NCBI GenBank assembly: GCA_963674575.2
Contig: CAXXQT010000001.1
Span: 558,001-622,000, forward strand
Direction: 5' to 3'
Origin: JAAYAY01 sp963674575
GTDB lineage: Bacteria; Planctomycetota; Planctomycetia; Pirellulales; Thermoguttaceae
DNA length: 64,000 nt
Within the stretch, counting starts at the first letter, position 1. Each line of letters begins with the position of its first letter. This document shows, in pieces, positions 60,226-64,000 of the stretch. A program made the position numbers and the translations under genes. Under the pieces are notes generated by a model. The model was not told the DNA's origin, did no database searches, and saw nothing but the letters and a program-made list of their open reading frames with translations.

Positions 60226-61026
60226 TCAAATCTGGGAAGCCGGCAGCGGGCGCAGGACCAGGTTCGTGATGCGCGAGACCGTGTCCTTGTACTCCTCGTT
60301 CTTGCTCAACACCTTCCAGTCCGGATGGCTGCGAAAGCCCTTCCAGGCCTCTTCCATGGCGGCCGTGTCGTCGAACTCGAGCATGTAGGTCAGGTTCGGA
60401 AGTTGCGAACCGATCAGGGCCTGCCCGAAGAAAACGGGGTTGAGGCCGACCTTGTGAAAGATGCCGATCTCGCCGCCGTTGTTGAACATGTCCACCTTCT
60501 TCAGGTGACGCTCGATCGAGTGGCTCTCGTAGATGCGGAGTTGCACCACGCGGGTGTCCTTCTTGGAGGGCACGTCCAGCTTGGGCATGCCGTCGAAGGC
60601 CAACAGAAGCGAGCTTTCATAGCGATCGTAGGCCGGGTCGTCTTTCGGGGCCATCAGGATCGGCTCGGCCCCGGCCCACGCGCCGTCCTCGGCCAGTCGC
60701 TCGGTCATGGTGATCACCGACTCGAGCGACTTGTGGGGCAGGAGCACCCAGAGTTCGTTGGGGTTGCTTTCGAGCTCCAGCTTGGGGTTGTCTTCCTTCA
60801 TCAGGCGAAAAACGCCGACCGGCTCGACGCCCGCACGGTTCAGGGCCGGCACGGCCAGCTTGAGAAACTCGGCGTAGGCCTCGAGCTTCTCGGGCGAGGC
60901 GAAGCTGAACTTGTTGAGAACATAGAGTTGCTTGTCCCCGGCGCCCTCGGCCCCAGCGGCCAGTCCGGTCATCCCCAGCGTCAATCCGGTAGCCGCCGAA
61001 GCGGCGAAGAAGTCGCGTCGTTTCAT
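60226..61026 (-). CDS. NIPSNAP-family protein with twin-arginine-like leader
   Basis: 266 residues from the ATG at 61026. The leader MKRRDFFAASAATGLTLGMTG has the RR-x-F-F pattern of Tat export. Two NIPSNAP ferredoxin-like domains are visible: the first around ~35-130 (LYVLNKFSFASPEKLEAYAEFL, GVFRLMKED), the second around ~155-265 (VVQLRIYESHSIERHLKKVDMF, FHKVGLNPVFFGQALIG, LEFDDTAAMEEAWKGFRSHPDW). Such exported NIPSNAP proteins are common in planctomycetes; their function is unknown. Confidence 0.88.
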   Translation of the reverse strand: MKRRDFFAASAATGLTLGMTGLAAGAEGAGDKQLYVLNKFSFASPEKLEAYAEFLKLAVPALNRAGVEPVGVFRLMKEDNPKLELESNPNELWVLLPHKSLESVITMTERLAEDGAWAGAEPILMAPKDDPAYDRYESSLLLAFDGMPKLDVPSKKDTRVVQLRIYESHSIERHLKKVDMFNNGGEIGIFHKVGLNPVFFGQALIGSQLPNLTYMLEFDDTAAMEEAWKGFRSHPDWKVLSKNEEYKDTVSRITNLVLRPLPASQI

Positions 61027-61192
61027 CGGAAATGTCTCCCGTGAATCAAGTAGAGTGCGTCTCGACGCACCGGCGGTATTCAGAACATGCGTTCGCCTTC
61101 CGGGCCTCACGCCCGGGACTGGACGGCCCTTCATCCTAATCGCGGGCGAGTGAAAAGGGAATCTTTTCGGAAGAGTCCTGTCTTGTTTCGCA

Positions 61193-61266
61193 GAAGCCGG
61201 GCTAGCACCGTCGCGTTGCGGGTCGGGTTGCTCCGAGTGAGGTGGGCAATCCAAGAGCCCGGCTTC
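61193..61266. repeat. Inverted repeat GAAGCCGGGCT/AGCCCGGCTTC
   Basis: Perfect 11-bp arms at 61193-61203 and 61256-61266, just after the dnaE2 stop. The right arm belongs to repeat D (61243-61264), whose reverse complement lies at 60040-60061. There is no T-run, so its use as a terminator is uncertain. Confidence 0.75.
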
Positions 61267-61278
61267 GTCGACGCACGA

Positions 61279-64000
61279 TTAGCAGAAATTCCGGCTCCTC
61301 GCCGCCAGTTCCCCCAGCCGCCCGGAAAGGTCTTCCAGATGGGAGGCCAACACGTGGATCACACGCCCCTCCCGCTGCAAACGACCCCGGACGAGCAGGA
61401 GATGGGCTCGGAGGGCCACGTTGCGAAACCGCTTCCACACGTCCGGGCGGATGATCAGGTTGGCCACCCCCGTCTCATCTTCCAGGGTGACGAAGGTGAT
61501 CCCCTTGGCTGTCCCCGGTCGCTGGCGAACGAGCACCACACCCGCCACCGACACCGGCCGGTTCCTGGGCAACACCCGCAGGTCGTCGGCCCGGGCAACC
61601 CCCATCGCGTCGAGACCTGGGCGCAGAAAGCCCATGGGGTGCGTCCCCAGCGTCATCCCCAGGTTGCGATAGTCGGCCAACATCTCTTCCACCGGCTCCA
61701 TCTCAGGCAAGGACGTCGCCTCTTCCACCACGCTCGGCAAGGCGTCAAACAAGGGCAGTTCCTTCCGTTCCTGCCCCAGGGCGTGCCAAAGGGCGTCCCG
61801 CCGATTCAATCCCAGCGACCGAAACGCCCCCGCCTTCGCCAACCGCGAAGCCACCGCCCGACTCAGCCCCGTTCGTCGCGTAAACTCCTCCATCGACAAA
61901 AATGGACCGCTGGCCCTCGCCCCCTGAATCGCTTCCGCCTGCAACTCTCCCATCCCCCTCAGCAACCGCAACCCAAGCCGCAACGCCAATCCCGCTTTCC
62001 GCTTTCCGCTTTCCGCTTTGCTCCCCTCCCCCGCTTTCCGCTTTCCGCTTTCCGCTTTTTCAAGAGTACAGTCCCACCCGCTGTGATTCACGTCCACCGC
62101 CCGCACTTCCACCCCATGGTCGCGGGCATTGCGAATCAACTGGGCCGGCGCATAAAACCCCATGGGCTGGCTGTTGAGCAACGCGGCCGTGAAGGCGGCC
62201 TGGTGATGGTACTTGAGCCAGCACGACACGTAGACCAGCAAGGCGAAACTGGCCGCGTGGGATTCGGGAAAACCGTAATCGCCGAACCCCCGGATCTGCG
62301 TGAAGATCGCCTCGGCATACTCCTTGCTAAAACCGTTCGACTTCATGCCGTCGATCAGCTTGCGGCGGAATTCGTCGATCACCCCCGGCCGGCGCCACGC
62401 CCCCATGGCTCGACGCAACTGGTCGGCCTCGCCGGGCGTGAACCCGGCTGCCACCACGGCCAGACGCATGGCCTGCTCCTGAAACAGCGGCACGCCGAGC
62501 GTCTTTTCGAGCACCTCGCGCACGGCCTCGTTGGGAAACGTGACGGCCTCTTCCCCGTTTCTCCGACGCAGGTAGGGATGGACCATGTTGCCCTGAATCG
62601 GCCCGGGGCGAACGATCGCCACCTCGATCACCAGGTCGTAAAAGCACCGAGGCTTGAGCCGCGGAAGCATGCTCATCTGGGCTCGGCTCTCAATCTGAAA
62701 CACGCCCATCGTGTCGGCCTTGCGGATCATCCCGTAAACCTGCGGATCTTCCGGCGGCACGGTGGCCAGCGTGAGCCGCTCGCCCGTATGTTGCTCGATC
62801 AGGGCAAAGCATTTCCGAATCGCTGTCAGCATCCCCAGGGCCAGGCAATCCACCTTGAGTATGCCCAATTCGTCCAGGTCGTCCTTGTTCCACTGGATCA
62901 CCGTCCGGTCGGCCATCGACGCGTTTTCGATGGGCACCATCTCGCACAAGGGCCCCTGCGTCATCACCATCCCGCCCGTGTGCTGCGAGAGATGGCGAGG
63001 AAAACCGACCAGTTGATCGACCAGTTCGACAAGCTGCCGCCCCACGGTCGACTCCGGATCGATCCCCGCCTCGCGGCAGCGCTGGGCCAGTTCCGGCTCC
63101 GTGTGGAAATGTTCGATCCGCTTGGCGAGTCGGTCCACGCGATCGAGCGACAGCCCCAGGGCCTTGCCCACGTCGCGCACGGCGGACCGGGGCCGATAGG
63201 TGATCACCTCGGCCGTCATGCCGGCCCGATCGCGACCGTACTTCTCATACAGATACTGAAGCACCTCCTCCCGCCGCTCGTGTTCGAAATCCACGTCGAT
63301 GTCGGGCGCCTCGTTCCGCTCGCGGCTGACAAAACGTTCGAACAGCAAATCGACCCGATTGGGATCGACGGCCGTCACGCCCAGGCAGTAACAAACGGCC
63401 GAGTTGGCCGCCGACCCCCGACCCTGGCAGAGAATCTCCCGCTCCCGGGCGAATCGAACCAGGTCCCACACCGTCAGAAAGTAGGCCTCGTAATGCAGTT
63501 CCTCGATCAGGTCGAGTTCGTGGCGAAGCAGTCCGCGAATCTTGTCGGGAACGCCGCCGGGATACCGCTTCTTCGCCCCTGCCCAGGTCAAACGCCGCAG
63601 GTGCTCGTTCGGCGTCTGCCCCTTGGGGACCAGCTCCTCGGGATATTCGTAACGCAATTGATCGAGAGAGAAATCAATCCGATCGGCAATTTCCAGCGTC
63701 CGCCGCACCGCGTCCGGCGCATCGGCAAACAGGGCCCGCATCTCCTCGGGCGTCTTGAGATAACGCTCGGCATTGGCAAACAGATGCTCGGTCACCTCGG
63801 CCACCGTGCCGTGGTGGCGAACGGCCGTCAGAACGTCTTGCAATGCCTGCCGCTCGGCCACGTGGTAACGAACCGCCCCCGAAGCCACCAGCGGAACCCG
63901 TCCCTTTCGAGCCGTGTCGACTAATTCCGCAAGCCGCCGTCGATCGTCGGGCCCGTAGTGAAGCGAGCCGACCAGGTAACAACGGTCGCCGAACAGCTCG
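61279..64000 (-). CDS. dnaE2: Error-prone DNA polymerase DnaE2, 5' part beyond right edge
   Basis: The last ~907 residues are present; the frame is open to the right edge, so the start and most of the PHP domain lie outside. Visible parts: the end of the PHP region (GSLHYGPDDRRRLAEL); the polymerase core with the catalytic PDIDVDFEHERREEV; CQGRGSAANSAVCY; LSQHTGGMVMTQ; VDCLALGMLTAIRKC; QEQAMRLAVVAAGFTPGEADQLRRAMG; GFGDYGFPESHAASFALLVY. These are signatures of the DnaE2/ImuC branch. The C-terminal OB domain is present (ITFVTLEDETGVANLII). A Lys/Ala/Glu/Ser/Gly/Arg insert near the middle of the C-terminal half comes from a heptanucleotide repeat (61992-62058). DnaE2 performs damage-induced translesion synthesis with ImuA/ImuB, which may lie beyond the edge. 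Confidence 0.93.
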   Translation of the reverse strand, partial: ELFGDRCYLVGSLHYGPDDRRRLAELVDTARKGRVPLVASGAVRYHVAERQALQDVLTAVRHHGTVAEVTEHLFANAERYLKTPEEMRALFADAPDAVRRTLEIADRIDFSLDQLRYEYPEELVPKGQTPNEHLRRLTWAGAKKRYPGGVPDKIRGLLRHELDLIEELHYEAYFLTVWDLVRFAREREILCQGRGSAANSAVCYCLGVTAVDPNRVDLLFERFVSRERNEAPDIDVDFEHERREEVLQYLYEKYGRDRAGMTAEVITYRPRSAVRDVGKALGLSLDRVDRLAKRIEHFHTEPELAQRCREAGIDPESTVGRQLVELVDQLVGFPRHLSQHTGGMVMTQGPLCEMVPIENASMADRTVIQWNKDDLDELGILKVDCLALGMLTAIRKCFALIEQHTGERLTLATVPPEDPQVYGMIRKADTMGVFQIESRAQMSMLPRLKPRCFYDLVIEVAIVRPGPIQGNMVHPYLRRRNGEEAVTFPNEAVREVLEKTLGVPLFQEQAMRLAVVAAGFTPGEADQLRRAMGAWRRPGVIDEFRRKLIDGMKSNGFSKEYAEAIFTQIRGFGDYGFPESHAASFALLVYVSCWLKYHHQAAFTAALLNSQPMGFYAPAQLIRNARDHGVEVRAVDVNHSGWDCTLEKAESGKRKAGEGSKAESGKRKAGLALRLGLRLLRGMGELQAEAIQGARASGPFLSMEEFTRRTGLSRAVASRLAKAGAFRSLGLNRRDALWHALGQERKELPLFDALPSVVEEATSLPEMEPVEEMLADYRNLGMTLGTHPMGFLRPGLDAMGVARADDLRVLPRNRPVSVAGVVLVRQRPGTAKGITFVTLEDETGVANLIIRPDVWKRFRNVALRAHLLLVRGRLQREGRVIHVLASHLEDLSGRLGELAARSRNFC
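61992..62058. repeat. Two 4x CCGCTTT heptanucleotide tracts inside dnaE2
   Basis: Four exact copies at 61992-62019 and four at 62031-62058, separated by an 11-bp C-rich spacer. On the coding strand the unit is AAAGCGG; it encodes the repeated peptide KAESGKRKAG. The whole insert keeps the frame, but gain or loss of a single 7-bp unit would shift it. Confidence 0.95.

Noticed and set aside
61087..63924. 945-aa plus-strand frame opposite dnaE2
   Set aside because: Gln/His/Pro/Arg-rich antisense of a clearly conserved polymerase gene.

Overview
This is a high-GC, densely coded stretch of a bacterial chromosome, most likely a member of the Planctomycetota (Pirellula-like). The evidence is the combination of gene families: an ECF sigma factor coupled to a Ser/Thr kinase with a transmembrane segment and a long C-terminal region, a DUF1559 protein with a prepilin leader, a Cys-type sulfatase, a short ASPIC/UnbV protein, a CotH kinase with huge Gly/Pro linkers, membrane proteins with an N-terminal NPYxxP motif, ThuA and NIPSNAP proteins with twin-arginine-like leaders, and many modular palindromic intergenic repeats. 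The assignment is by family composition only; no rRNA, tRNA or CRISPR was seen.

Layout. 1-4750: the end of an Aas-like acyl-ACP synthetase, a secreted Cys-Pro repeat protein, a C39-like/zinc-metalloprotease fusion, an ASPIC/UnbV protein and a leucine-rich-repeat membrane protein. 4900-23290: a surface-glycan locus of 15 genes. Two genes read leftward (a GtrB/DPM1-like GT2 and a toroid/beta-sandwich protein). Thirteen read rightward in partly overlapping order: SpsF-like cytidylyltransferase, degenerate HAD protein, GT-B transferase, Wzx-like flippase, two CDP-alcohol phosphotransferases alternating with two GT2 enzymes, NodB-like deacetylase, GT4, GT9, a 71-aa membrane protein and a GT39-like membrane transferase. 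The gene content suggests a polyprenol-linked, phosphodiester-modified surface glycan. A 315-bp multi-hairpin element sits inside this locus (11521-11835).

23500-31900: a DUF6882-like protein, a small membrane-protein operon (YIP1 and two others), a sulfatase, and a leftward DUF4956 / VTC-domain / CotH operon. 32270-36040: ECF sigma factor and Ser/Thr kinase, translationally coupled. 36700-37900: a frameshifted IS110-family insertion sequence. 38000-46050: membrane protein, iron-type alcohol dehydrogenase, TSUP permease overlapping a DUF364 protein, DUF1559 pseudopilin-like protein, secreted xylose-isomerase-like TIM-barrel protein, a GxxExxY remnant, and an M20 amidohydrolase that lacks its N-terminus. 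46160-48160: ribokinase and a GRP-type sugar transporter, probably a ribose-use operon. 48600-61030: ThuA protein, CNNM/CorC-like protein, FAD-dependent oxidoreductase, GH-like TIM-barrel protein, a transglutaminase-like/discoidin protein coupled to a HGSNAT-like acyltransferase, and NIPSNAP; this has the look of a glycan-degradation neighbourhood. 61279 to the right edge: most of error-prone polymerase dnaE2, read leftward, with a heptanucleotide-repeat insert.

Intergenic DNA carries at least four families of dispersed inverted repeats, several present at two distant places in the window. The most unusual items are the 315-bp palindromic element, the CDP-alcohol/glycan locus, the DUF4956-VTC-CotH operon, the protease fusion and the transglutaminase/acyltransferase pair.
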